Both the position numbers and the translations under genes were made by a program. The notes under the pieces are model-generated. The model was not told the origin of the DNA. It was given only the letters and a program-made list of their open reading frames with translations, and did not search any database. Shown piece after piece: positions 1 through 5,655 of a stretch of 6,205 bases of DNA; the stretch's first letter is position 1, and each line of letters opens with the position of its first letter. The stretch covers positions 1 to 6,205 of the forward strand of contig JAFABC010000191.1 of the NCBI GenBank assembly GCA_023426275.1, in the 5' to 3' direction. This stretch comes from Pseudomonadota bacterium. Lineage in GTDB: Bacteria; Desulfobacterota; Desulfovibrionia; Desulfovibrionales; Desulfovibrionaceae.

Positions 1-48
1 AACATGCGTTCGCGGCCCGTTTGTGATTTCCTGCTTGGAGAATTCGGG

Positions 49-288
49 TCAGGACAGCGGGTGCGCGTCGTGCGCATGGCCGTGGATGTGCGCGAGCGCT
101 TCCTCGGCCCGACGACGCATGCGGAACAGCGCGCGCAGGCAGGTCAGATCGTTTTCCCCGGCGATGGCTTCCAGAGCCTCGACCGCCACGGCCAGACGGG
201 CCGTGTCGTCCATGGCCGGCATGGTCCCGGCCTCCACGATGGATTTTACTTTCTTTACCGTAGCCAGCGATGCCGCGTTTGCACTCAT
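49..288 (-). CDS. Small hypothetical protein, 79 aa
   Basis: I do not recognise this protein. The start at 286-288 is chosen because GGAGAAGG lies a few bases upstream on the minus strand (complement of about 292-299), whereas the longer in-frame extension towards 414 has no comparable RBS and runs into the divergent promoter region. The product is short, probably soluble and mostly helical: an Ala/Val/Lys-rich first half, a basic FRMRRRAEEAL helix near residues 55-66, and a His-rich tail (HIHGHAHDAH). One Cys lies in the middle (LTCLRAL). There is no signal peptide or membrane segment. It is divergent from the HDOD gene and has its own sigma70-like promoter at 337-365. The His-rich tail could bind metal, but that is only a guess. 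The promoter, RBS and intact frame make it a likely real gene. Confidence 0.6.
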   Translation of the reverse strand: MSANAASLATVKKVKSIVEAGTMPAMDDTARLAVAVEALEAIAGENDLTCLRALFRMRRRAEEALAHIHGHAHDAHPLS

Positions 289-336
289 GCGTCCTTCTCC
301 CAAGCTTGTCCGTGCGACGGTTGATTTACGGCGGGG

Positions 337-365
337 GTCATACGCCCGCAGGCGGACGCTGTAAA
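337..365 (-). promoter_or_regulatory. Predicted sigma70 promoter for the small minus-strand gene
   Basis: On the minus strand the sequence reads TTTACA (complement of 360-365), a 17-nt spacer, then TATGAC (complement of 337-342). These match the -35 and -10 consensus at 5/6 and 4/6 positions with ideal spacing. Transcription would begin near 330, giving a leader of about 40 nt that ends in the GGAGAAGG ribosome binding site. No equally good promoter is visible for the divergent HDOD gene in the same 125-nt intergenic region. Confidence 0.5.
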
Positions 366-413
366 GGGTTCTTCTGCCGGTTGACCATGGACCGGGAAAA
401 GGAATATGAAACA

Positions 414-1712
414 ATGGAAGCGACGCAGCCTGTCAACGGGGCTGCGCGCAAAGGAATGGTCGTGGGCAGGTTACCCCTGGACGCTCTGGAAGTGGGCATG
501 ACCCTGGCATCGGACCTCGTGGGGCCCGACGGCAACCTCTTGTTGCCAAAGGGAATGTCGCTGACGGACACGCTCATCGGCAGCTTGCGCAAACGCGGTG
601 TTCCCGATGTGGACATCACCGAGGGTCCCGACGCTTCCGCCGTTGGGGCGGACGATATTCCCCCGGACATTCTGGAAACCGCCGCCAACGCGGTGGCCAG
701 GCGTTTTCTGGCCAACGATGCCGGCCATCCGGCCATGGTCGCCCTGTTCCAGGCGGCCGCCCTGGCCCAGGCCCGTGATCTGGCCGCCGGCATTCCCCTC
801 CCGCCCGACATCGGCCCCAATCCCCGGGCCGAATCCCTGGGCGACCTGTTTTTCCGCGAGGAAGGCGGGGTGGAGGAGCTCGTCGACAGCGAGGTCAAGC
901 TGGCCTCCTTTCCGGACATCTATTTCAAGATCCGTCAGGTGCTCGATTCGCCCGTGAGCTCCTCGTCCCAGGTGGCCGACGTCATCAGCAAGGACACGAG
1001 CCTGACGGCCAAGCTCTTAAAGCTCGTCAACAGCCCGTTTTACGGCCTGCCCCATCGCGTGGATTCCATCTCCCGGGCGGTCATGGTCCTGGGCGGCCAG
1101 GAAGTTTCCACCCTGGCCCTCGGCATCTCGGCCATGAACGCCTTCAAGGACATCCCCCCGGAACTGATCAACATGCGCACGTTCTGGGAGCATTCCGTGG
1201 CCGTGGGCGTGTTCGCCCGCCTGCTTGGCGCGGCCGCGGGCCACAAGGGCGGCGAACGCCTGTTCGTGGCCGGCATCCTCCACGACATCGGCCGACTGGT
1301 CATCTTCAAGAAGCTGCCCCACGCCGCCGTGGAAGCCATCTACTACGCCCGGGCCAACATGCTGCCGCTGTGCGTGGCCGAAAGCGAGGTGCTGGGCTTT
1401 TCCCATCCGCTGGTCGGCGGCCGGCTGCTGCGGGCCTGGAAGTTCCCCGAGCCCCTGGTGGCCATGGTTTCCTGCCACCACGCGCCGGCGGCCTGCCCCG
1501 GCGACATCGAGGCGGCCATCCTGCACATGGCCGACATCATGGCCGTGGCCCTGGGCGAAACGCCCCCGGCCTCGCGCATGGTGCCGCCCCTGGACCCGGC
1601 GGCCTGGGACGCCCTGCGCATCGAGCCGGCCCGGCTCGGTGAGCTGGCCGTGGACGGGCGGGACCAGATCGCCGATATCGTGGGCGCGTTTTTCCCGGCC
1701 CGCAAGCAATAA
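414..1712 (+). CDS. HDOD-domain signalling protein
   Basis: A 432-aa cytoplasmic protein with no signal peptide or membrane segment. Residues about 20-60 (LEVGMTLASDLVGPDGNLLL and following) look like the small N-terminal domain often found before HD-GYP or HDOD domains. Residues about 153-350 form an HDOD domain: the typical opening (KLASFPDIYFKIRQVL), the SLTAKLLKLVNSPFYG block, and the HD motif GILHDIGRLV at H290-D291. HDOD proteins usually act as regulatory or scaffold modules in signalling, motility or stress. Here the metal-ligand-like residues of an HD phosphohydrolase appear kept (H260, H290, D291, H331, H355/H356, D374), but there is no GYP motif. The start at 414 has AAAAGGAA upstream; an in-frame ATG at 387 has no suitable RBS. 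hemB begins 25 nt after the stop, so cotranscription is likely. The substrate or partner is unknown. Confidence 0.9.
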   Translation: MEATQPVNGAARKGMVVGRLPLDALEVGMTLASDLVGPDGNLLLPKGMSLTDTLIGSLRKRGVPDVDITEGPDASAVGADDIPPDILETAANAVARRFLANDAGHPAMVALFQAAALAQARDLAAGIPLPPDIGPNPRAESLGDLFFREEGGVEELVDSEVKLASFPDIYFKIRQVLDSPVSSSSQVADVISKDTSLTAKLLKLVNSPFYGLPHRVDSISRAVMVLGGQEVSTLALGISAMNAFKDIPPELINMRTFWEHSVAVGVFARLLGAAAGHKGGERLFVAGILHDIGRLVIFKKLPHAAVEAIYYARANMLPLCVAESEVLGFSHPLVGGRLLRAWKFPEPLVAMVSCHHAPAACPGDIEAAILHMADIMAVALGETPPASRMVPPLDPAAWDALRIEPARLGELAVDGRDQIADIVGAFFPARKQ

Positions 1713-1737
1713 GCAACGCAATCAAGCGAGGTTTCTC

Positions 1738-2718
1738 ATGGCATTTGGCGATTTTCATCGCGGCCGTCGGCTGCGCCGCACGGCTTTTTTGCGCGACATG
1801 GTGCGCGAGACCGAATTGCGCCCGGCCGACCTGATCCAGGGCTATTTCGTGGTGGACACGCCGGAGGCCGATTTCGAAAAACCGCTCGGCGCCATGCCCG
1901 GCCAGTCCCAGCTCTCCGTGGACCGGCTGGTGGCCCGGGTGGGCCGGGCCATGGAGATGGGGCTGCGCTCGGTCATCCTGTTCGGTCTGCCCGAGAAAAA
2001 GGACCCGGTCGGCTCCGGGGCCTACGCCGATGACGGCATCGTGCAACGCGCCGTGCTGCGCCTCAAGGAGACCTATCCCGAGCTGGTCGTGGTCACGGAC
2101 GTCTGCCTGTGCGAATACACCAGCCACGGCCACTGCGGCCTGCTCGACGGCCACGGCGAGGTGCAAAACGATCCCACCCTGGAACTGCTGGCCAAGACGG
2201 CCGTCAGCCACGCCCGGGCCGGGGCGGACATCATCGCCCCCTCGGACATGATGGACGGCCGGGTCGGGGCCATCCGCGCCGCCCTGGACGACGCCGGCTT
2301 CACCCACATCCCCATCATGTCCTACGCCGTCAAATACGCCTCGGCCTTTTACGGGCCGTTTCGCGAGGCGGCCGACAGCGCCCCGGCCTTCGGCGACCGG
2401 CGCGGCTACCAGATGGACCCGGCCAACGTGCGCGAAGGCCTGCGCGAGGCCGCGGCCGACCTGGGCGAGGGCGCGGACATCCTCATGGTCAAGCCGGCCA
2501 TGCCCTATCTCGATGTGCTGCGACTCCTGCGCGACAATTTCGACACCCCGCTGGCCGCCTACCAGGTCAGCGGCGAATACGCCATGCTCCGGGCCGCCAT
2601 CGACAACGGCTGGCTCGACGAGAAACGCGCCATCCTCGAATCCCTGACCAGCATCAAGCGGGCCGGGGCCGACATGATCATCACCTACTTCGCCGAACAG
2701 GTCCTGCCCTGGTTGTAA
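1738..2718 (+). CDS. hemB: Porphobilinogen synthase (delta-aminolevulinic acid dehydratase)
   Basis: A 326-aa enzyme of normal family length. It condenses two 5-aminolevulinate molecules into porphobilinogen in the cytoplasm, the first common step towards heme, siroheme and cobalamin. The two active-site lysines are visible: K199 in MSYAVKYASAFYGPFR and K252 in ILMVKPAMPYLDV, the latter being the Schiff-base lysine. The cysteine-rich metal site is also present (C123, C125, C133 in DVCLCEYTSHGHCG), which marks the zinc-type class rather than the Mg-only class. The opening RRLRRTAFLRDMVRET and the end YFAEQVLPWL are typical. The start at 1738 has GAGG six bases upstream (1728-1731); the reading frame stays open further upstream only as an overlap with the HDOD gene. 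A GC-rich hairpin pair follows the stop. In Ahb-pathway organisms this enzyme feeds siroheme, which is then converted to heme. Confidence 0.97.
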   Translation: MAFGDFHRGRRLRRTAFLRDMVRETELRPADLIQGYFVVDTPEADFEKPLGAMPGQSQLSVDRLVARVGRAMEMGLRSVILFGLPEKKDPVGSGAYADDGIVQRAVLRLKETYPELVVVTDVCLCEYTSHGHCGLLDGHGEVQNDPTLELLAKTAVSHARAGADIIAPSDMMDGRVGAIRAALDDAGFTHIPIMSYAVKYASAFYGPFREAADSAPAFGDRRGYQMDPANVREGLREAAADLGEGADILMVKPAMPYLDVLRLLRDNFDTPLAAYQVSGEYAMLRAAIDNGWLDEKRAILESLTSIKRAGADMIITYFAEQVLPWL

Positions 2719-2733
2719 CAGATTAGAAAGAGT

Positions 2734-2805
2734 GAAGATGCCTCCGGCGGCCGGGAGGGGCACTGCCCCTCCCGGACCCTCCCGAAAGGGGGGACGGCCG
2801 CCCGG
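2734..2805 (+). repeat. GC-rich double-hairpin repeat, copy 1; terminator-like, after hemB
   Basis: It begins 16 nt after the hemB stop. Hairpin 1 is a perfect 11-bp stem (2751-2761 with 2765-2775, CCGGGAGGGGC and its complement) with an ACT loop. Hairpin 2 pairs 2778-2783 with 2788-2793 around a GAAA tetraloop, with one G-U pair. An outer pairing, GGCGG (2746-2750) with CCGCC (2798-2802), can close both. No U-run follows, so it is not a textbook intrinsic terminator, but its place after a stop codon suggests 3'-end formation or mRNA stability. A second, inverted copy lies at 4141-4224. I recall similar CCTCCGGCGGCC sequences after genes in other Desulfovibrio genomes, but could not check. 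Confidence 0.65.
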
Positions 2806-2833
2806 TTGCTTCCTCCGGGGCAGGCAGTATATT
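2806..2833 (+). promoter_or_regulatory. Predicted promoter for ahbD
   Basis: TTGCTT (2806-2811), a 16-nt spacer, then TATATT (2828-2833): a 3/6 match to the -35 and 5/6 to the -10 consensus. This AT-rich -10 stands out in very GC-rich surroundings. It would start transcription near 2840, at the edge of the first stem of the structured leader, and would make ahbD independent of hemB despite their shared strand. Confidence 0.45.
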
Positions 2834-2840
2834 CAGGGAA

Positions 2841-2935
2841 GCGCGCCGGCCGTCCGTGAGGGTGGGCGGGCGTCAAATCCAGTCCCAAGGAGGGGACCGG
2901 CGCGGGAGCCTCCGCCGTCGGTCCGCGATCTTCAT
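2841..2935 (+). promoter_or_regulatory. Structured 5' leader of ahbD with two competing folds
   Basis: Fold A is a three-way junction. P1 pairs CGCGCCGG (2842-2849) with CCGGCGCG (2897-2904). P2 pairs 2850-2855 with 2860-2865 around a GUGA tetraloop, with two G-U pairs. P3 pairs 2882-2886 with 2893-2897 and puts AAGGAG in its loop. Fold B is a hairpin of 2894-2906 with 2911-2924, 13 pairs including two G-U, one bulged C, and an AGCC loop. The folds share 2894-2904 and exclude each other. Fold B lies exactly between a strong Shine-Dalgarno sequence (AAGGAGG, 2887-2893) and the AUG, leaving 11 unpaired bases. No conserved riboswitch core that I know is present. The pairings are seen in the sequence; regulatory function is inferred. 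Confidence 0.4.
2887..2893 (+). promoter_or_regulatory. Distant Shine-Dalgarno sequence AAGGAGG for ahbD
   Basis: This is a full-strength Shine-Dalgarno sequence, but no ATG, GTG or TTG lies 4-15 nt after it. The first reasonable start, ATG 2936, is 42 nt away and has no RBS of its own (the preceding bases are GCGATCTTCAT). If the hairpin at 2894-2924 forms, the effective spacing falls to about 11 nt. It may also be a chance purine run. Confidence 0.35.
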
Positions 2936-4093
2936 ATGCAGCATCCCCATGGCAAGGGTCCCGGCCATCCCCAGGCCGGCGGCCATCCTTTCGGACATCC
3001 GGGCGGCCAGCCCCAGGGCACGTTGCCCGGCGGCGTGCCGCCCCTGCGGCTGATCGCCTGGGAAGTCACCCGGGCCTGCAACCTGGCCTGCAAGCACTGC
3101 CGGGCCGAGGCCTGCCTCGATCCCTGGCCGGGCGAGTTCGACACCGCCGAGGCCAAGGCGCTCATCGACACCTTTCCCGAAACCGGCAGCCCCATCATTA
3201 TCTTCACCGGCGGCGAGCCGCTGTTGCGGCCGGACATCTTCGAACTGGTGCGCCATGCCCGCAGCCGCGACCTGCGCTGCGTCATGGCTCCCAACGGCAC
3301 GCTGGTGACGGCGGAAAACGCCCGGGAGATCAAGGCCTCGGGCATTGCCCGCTGCTCCATTTCCATCGACGCGCCGAACGCCGCCGACCATGACGCCTTC
3401 CGGGGCGTGCCCGGCGCGTTCGAAGGGGCGCTGCGCGGCATTGAGTTCCTGAAATCCGCCGGCGTGGAGTTTCAGATCAATACCACGGTCACCAAGCACA
3501 ACATGGGAAATTTCAAGGAGATTTTCCATCTGGCTGACAAGCTCGGCGCGGCGGCCTGGCATATCTTCCTGCTCGTGCCCACGGGCCGGGCGGCGGAGCT
3601 CGGGGCCGAGATCATCACGGCCAGGGAATATGAAGAGGTGCTCAACTGGTTCTACGATTTCCGCAAGACCACAAAGATGCACCTCAAGGCCACCTGCGCT
3701 CCGCACTACTACCGCATCATGCGCCAGCGGGCCAAGGCCGAGGGCGTCGCCGTCACCCCGGACACCTTCGGCATGGACGCCATGACGCGGGGCTGTCTCG
3801 GCGGCACGGGCTTCTGCTTCATTTCGGCCGTGGGGCAGGTGCAGCCGTGCGGCTACCTCGACCTCGACTGCGGCAACGTGCGCAAGACGCCGTTTCCGGA
3901 AATCTGGCGCACCTCGCCCCAGTTCCTCCAGTTTCGCAACAAGGAGGAATACAAGGGCAAGTGCGGCGTGTGCGAGTATCACCGCGTGTGCGGCGGCTGC
4001 CGCGCCCGGGCGCAGACCATGTCCGGCGACTACATGGCCCCGGAACCCCTGTGCGACTACACGCCGGCCAAGGCCGGCGGCCAGGGCGCCTAG
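2936..4093 (+). CDS. ahbD: Heme b synthase, radical SAM/SPASM protein AhbD
   Basis: A 385-aa cytoplasmic radical-SAM enzyme. AhbD oxidatively decarboxylates two propionates of Fe-coproporphyrin III to vinyl groups, giving heme b, the last step of the siroheme-dependent pathway. The SAM-cluster motif is C48-x3-C52-x2-C55 in WEVTRACNLACKHC, followed by the GGEPLLRPDI block. The C-terminal SPASM region has C287-x12-G-x4-C305 and C343-x2-C346-x5-C352-x2-C355, then C373, fitting extra [4Fe-4S] clusters. RLIAWEVTRACNL is how I remember AhbD; the related AhbC has a different N-terminus. Position after hemB supports AhbD. The frame is open back to 2732, but that part overlaps the repeat and promoter, so ATG 2936 is chosen despite lacking a close RBS. 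Residues 1-33 are a His/Gly/Pro-rich tail. GTG 3035 is a possible alternative start that would remove the tail. Confidence 0.88.
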   Translation: MQHPHGKGPGHPQAGGHPFGHPGGQPQGTLPGGVPPLRLIAWEVTRACNLACKHCRAEACLDPWPGEFDTAEAKALIDTFPETGSPIIIFTGGEPLLRPDIFELVRHARSRDLRCVMAPNGTLVTAENAREIKASGIARCSISIDAPNAADHDAFRGVPGAFEGALRGIEFLKSAGVEFQINTTVTKHNMGNFKEIFHLADKLGAAAWHIFLLVPTGRAAELGAEIITAREYEEVLNWFYDFRKTTKMHLKATCAPHYYRIMRQRAKAEGVAVTPDTFGMDAMTRGCLGGTGFCFISAVGQVQPCGYLDLDCGNVRKTPFPEIWRTSPQFLQFRNKEEYKGKCGVCEYHRVCGGCRARAQTMSGDYMAPEPLCDYTPAKAGGQGA

Positions 4094-4140
4094 GCGCGCC
4101 AACCGCATTCCGGCCAGAGGCCATGGGGATCGCCAGCCCG

Positions 4141-4224
4141 CCGGCTGCCGGTCCCCCGCTCCTCCCCTTTTCCGGGAGGGCCCGGGAGGGGCCGTCGCCC
4201 CTCCCGGCCGCCGGAAGCTTCTTC
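4141..4224 (-). repeat. GC-rich double-hairpin repeat, copy 2 (inverted); between convergent genes
   Basis: Read on the minus strand, it starts 10 nt after the stop of the HdrD-like gene. It repeats copy 1 closely: GAAGAAGCTTCCGG against GAAGATGCCTCCGG, then the same CCGGCGGCCGGGAGGGGC. Hairpin 1 is the identical 11-bp stem (4182-4192 with 4197-4207) with a 4-nt loop. Hairpin 2 pairs 4161-4166 with 4174-4179. The distal part (GGGGGAC.GGC.GCC.GG) also resembles copy 1. In the ahbD direction a T6 run (4231-4236) lies 24 nt after hairpin 1, too far for a standard terminator. It may end transcription from both sides in this 141-nt convergent gap, which holds nothing else I can identify. Confidence 0.65.
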
Positions 4225-4234
4225 CCCGTCTTTT

Positions 4235-5533
4235 TTACAGCCCCTGGAGTTCGACGGCCCGGTCGAAGAGTTCGAACACCGTGGTCACGGCCGCGTCCAC
4301 CTCGTGGTAGTCGAGGAGCTGTTCGATCTGGCGCAGGCAGTTGAAGCAGGGCGCGGCCACGAGCGCGGCTTTGGTGGCCGCGATCTGCCGGACCTTCATC
4401 AGTCCTGAAATCCGCATCCGGTATTCGTAGAAGGTGTCGGCCCGACCGGTGCCTTCGGCCGTTTCCAGCACGGCCAGCCCGCCCCCGCCGCCGCAGCAGA
4501 AATTGGCCTCCCGGTTGGGCGTCATCTCGCGAAATTCCCTGACGCAGGCCCGCAGCATCGTGCGCGGCGCTTCCATCACCCCGCCGCTTCGGGCGAAATT
4601 GCACGGATCGTGGTAGGTCACGGGCCGGGCGTTGCGCTCGGGAGCCAGACGCAGGCCGCCGCGTTGCAGCACGTCCGCCGCCACGGTGAAGATGTCGGTG
4701 ACGGCATAGGGCGCGTCCGGCGCGCTCGTGTGTTTGCCCATGTATTTGGCCACCCGGTAGGCGTGGCCGCACTCGCCGATGACCAGCCGTTTGGCCCCGA
4801 GCTCCAGGCAGGCGTCGTGCAACAGCTTGTTTTTGCGGTGCATGTGGGCGTCGTCGCCGGAGAACAGGCCAAAATTGGCCGCGTCGAAGGCCCGGCTGGA
4901 CAGGGTCCAGGGGATGCCGGCCACGTGGAAGAAGGTGGCGCAGCCCATGAGGTTTTCCGGCCGGGCCATGATCTCGCTGGAGGCGGTGGCGAACAGCACC
5001 TCGGCCGGCGCGTCCAGGGGGATGCGGATGGCCGCGCCGTGCTCCTCGCGCAGTTCCCCCTCCAGAAAGCGGATCATGTCGCGGATGGCCCCTGGCGACG
5101 CGCCTTCGTTGTTGCCGCGCGCATCCGAAGCCTCCTGGGTGGCGGCGATGCGGCAGGGGGTGAGTCCCATGGCGTGCAGGATGGCCCGGGCCTGCCGCAC
5201 CAGCACGGCATTGTCGAGGCCGAGGGGGCAGAAGACGGCGCAGCGGCGGCAGCAGGTGCATTCGTAGAAATCCCGCATCCAGACGGGCAGCGTCTTCTGG
5301 TCCGGCCCCCGGCCGCGCCGGAAGGCGTCGCGCAGAAGCCGGGCGCGTCTGGCCGGGAGCAGGCGGGGGGCGGCGTCGGCCCGGCTGATGTGGCAGGCCT
5401 CGGCGCAGCGGCCGCAGGACACGCAGACGTCCAGGGCCAGTTGCAGGGCGCGCGGCCCGTGGGCCATGTCCGCCACGGCCTGCCGGGCCAGGGCGAGCTT
5501 TTCGGGGGAAAGGGCGGCGAGTCCGGGATGCAT
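4235..5533 (-). CDS. HdrD/DsrK/TmcB-like Fe-S protein with CCG domain
   Basis: A 432-aa cytoplasmic-side iron-sulfur protein with no membrane segment or signal peptide. Two 4Fe-4S motifs lie at the N-terminus: C37-x2-C40-x2-C43-x3-C47 (followed by His, not Pro) and C92-x2-C95-x2-C98-x3-C102-P. Residues about 198-265 hold a degenerate first cysteine-rich repeat (NFGLFSGDDAHMHRKNK and ECGHAYR), typical of DsrK, HmcF and TmcB. The second is a complete CCG domain: C311 in HDPCN, C346-C347 in NFCCGGGGG, and C396-x2-C399. In HdrB/HdrD this motif binds the catalytic noncubane cluster. The start at 5533 has GGAG seven bases upstream. The partner is the NarI-like cytochrome b encoded just upstream, so the pair should link menaquinone with a cytoplasmic thiol/disulfide-like centre. 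It is shorter than DsrK as I recall it, so no specific gene name is given. Confidence 0.88.
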   Translation of the reverse strand: MHPGLAALSPEKLALARQAVADMAHGPRALQLALDVCVSCGRCAEACHISRADAAPRLLPARRARLLRDAFRRGRGPDQKTLPVWMRDFYECTCCRRCAVFCPLGLDNAVLVRQARAILHAMGLTPCRIAATQEASDARGNNEGASPGAIRDMIRFLEGELREEHGAAIRIPLDAPAEVLFATASSEIMARPENLMGCATFFHVAGIPWTLSSRAFDAANFGLFSGDDAHMHRKNKLLHDACLELGAKRLVIGECGHAYRVAKYMGKHTSAPDAPYAVTDIFTVAADVLQRGGLRLAPERNARPVTYHDPCNFARSGGVMEAPRTMLRACVREFREMTPNREANFCCGGGGGLAVLETAEGTGRADTFYEYRMRISGLMKVRQIAATKAALVAAPCFNCLRQIEQLLDYHEVDAAVTTVFELFDRAVELQGL

Positions 5534-5549
5534 GGCGGGTCTCCGTGCT

Positions 5550-5655
5550 AGTGTCGCGTCCTTAAAAAGAGTGGATACTTTTTTGAGGGTAACAGACGAA
5601 TATAGTTCCTTTTCCCTTAAAAAATACGGACGTATTTTTTAAGGGACACGACACT
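5550..5655. mobile_element. AT-rich inverted-repeat element, 106 bp, MITE-like
   Basis: The left end reads AGTGTCGCGTCCTTAAAAA (5550-5568). The right end, reverse-complemented from 5655, reads AGTGTCGTGTCCCTTAAAAA: one mismatch and one 1-nt gap in about 20 bp. The central 80 bp (5561-5640) have 25 G+C, about 31%, against roughly 70% around. Inside are two more hairpins: 5560-5569 with 5578-5588 (one bulge), and a 32-nt palindrome at 5614-5645 with 15 paired positions about a GA centre. There is no room for a transposase, and I see no clear target-site duplication. A non-autonomous transposon derivative is the best guess; an intercistronic regulatory or processing element is the alternative. 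Confidence 0.5.

Noticed and set aside
1537..2763. Long open frame of 408 codons on the minus strand opposite hemB
   Set aside because: It is antisense to a certain hemB; its translation is low-complexity His/Gly/Asp/Val-rich with no domain, a GC-skew shadow.
2831..2910. Possible cobalamin riboswitch (GGGAA, later AAATCC) before ahbD
   Set aside because: The conserved GCCACTG core and the CCCGC-ACTG segment are absent, and the spacing does not fit. Only short common words match.
2732..2935. N-terminal extension of AhbD from the GTG at 2732
   Set aside because: The extension would translate the hairpin repeat, promoter and leader; the peptide is Arg/Pro/Gly-rich with no family resemblance, typical of a chance open frame in GC-rich DNA.
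2873..4108. Long open frame of 411 codons on the minus strand opposite ahbD
   Set aside because: It mirrors ahbD codons, is rich in Ala/Gly/His/Arg, and shows no motif or RBS.
4182..4236. Classical intrinsic terminator for ahbD from hairpin 4182-4207 and T6 at 4231
   Set aside because: The T-run is 24 nt beyond the stem, too far for a standard rho-independent terminator, so only a terminator-like role is suggested.
3819..5261. Open frame of 480 codons on the minus strand overlapping the HdrD-like gene
   Set aside because: It is out of frame with the Cys-motif protein; the product is Arg/Pro/Gly-rich and spans the intergenic repeat.
4610..5551. Open frame of 313 codons on the plus strand opposite the HdrD-like gene
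   Set aside because: It is antisense to a well-supported gene and has a Gly/Ala/His/Val-rich shadow composition.
5614..5645. Strong terminator from the 32-nt AT-rich palindrome
   Set aside because: The stem is AT-rich with its T-run inside the stem and no following U-tract, and it sits between two cotranscribed genes; it is better explained as part of the inverted-repeat element.
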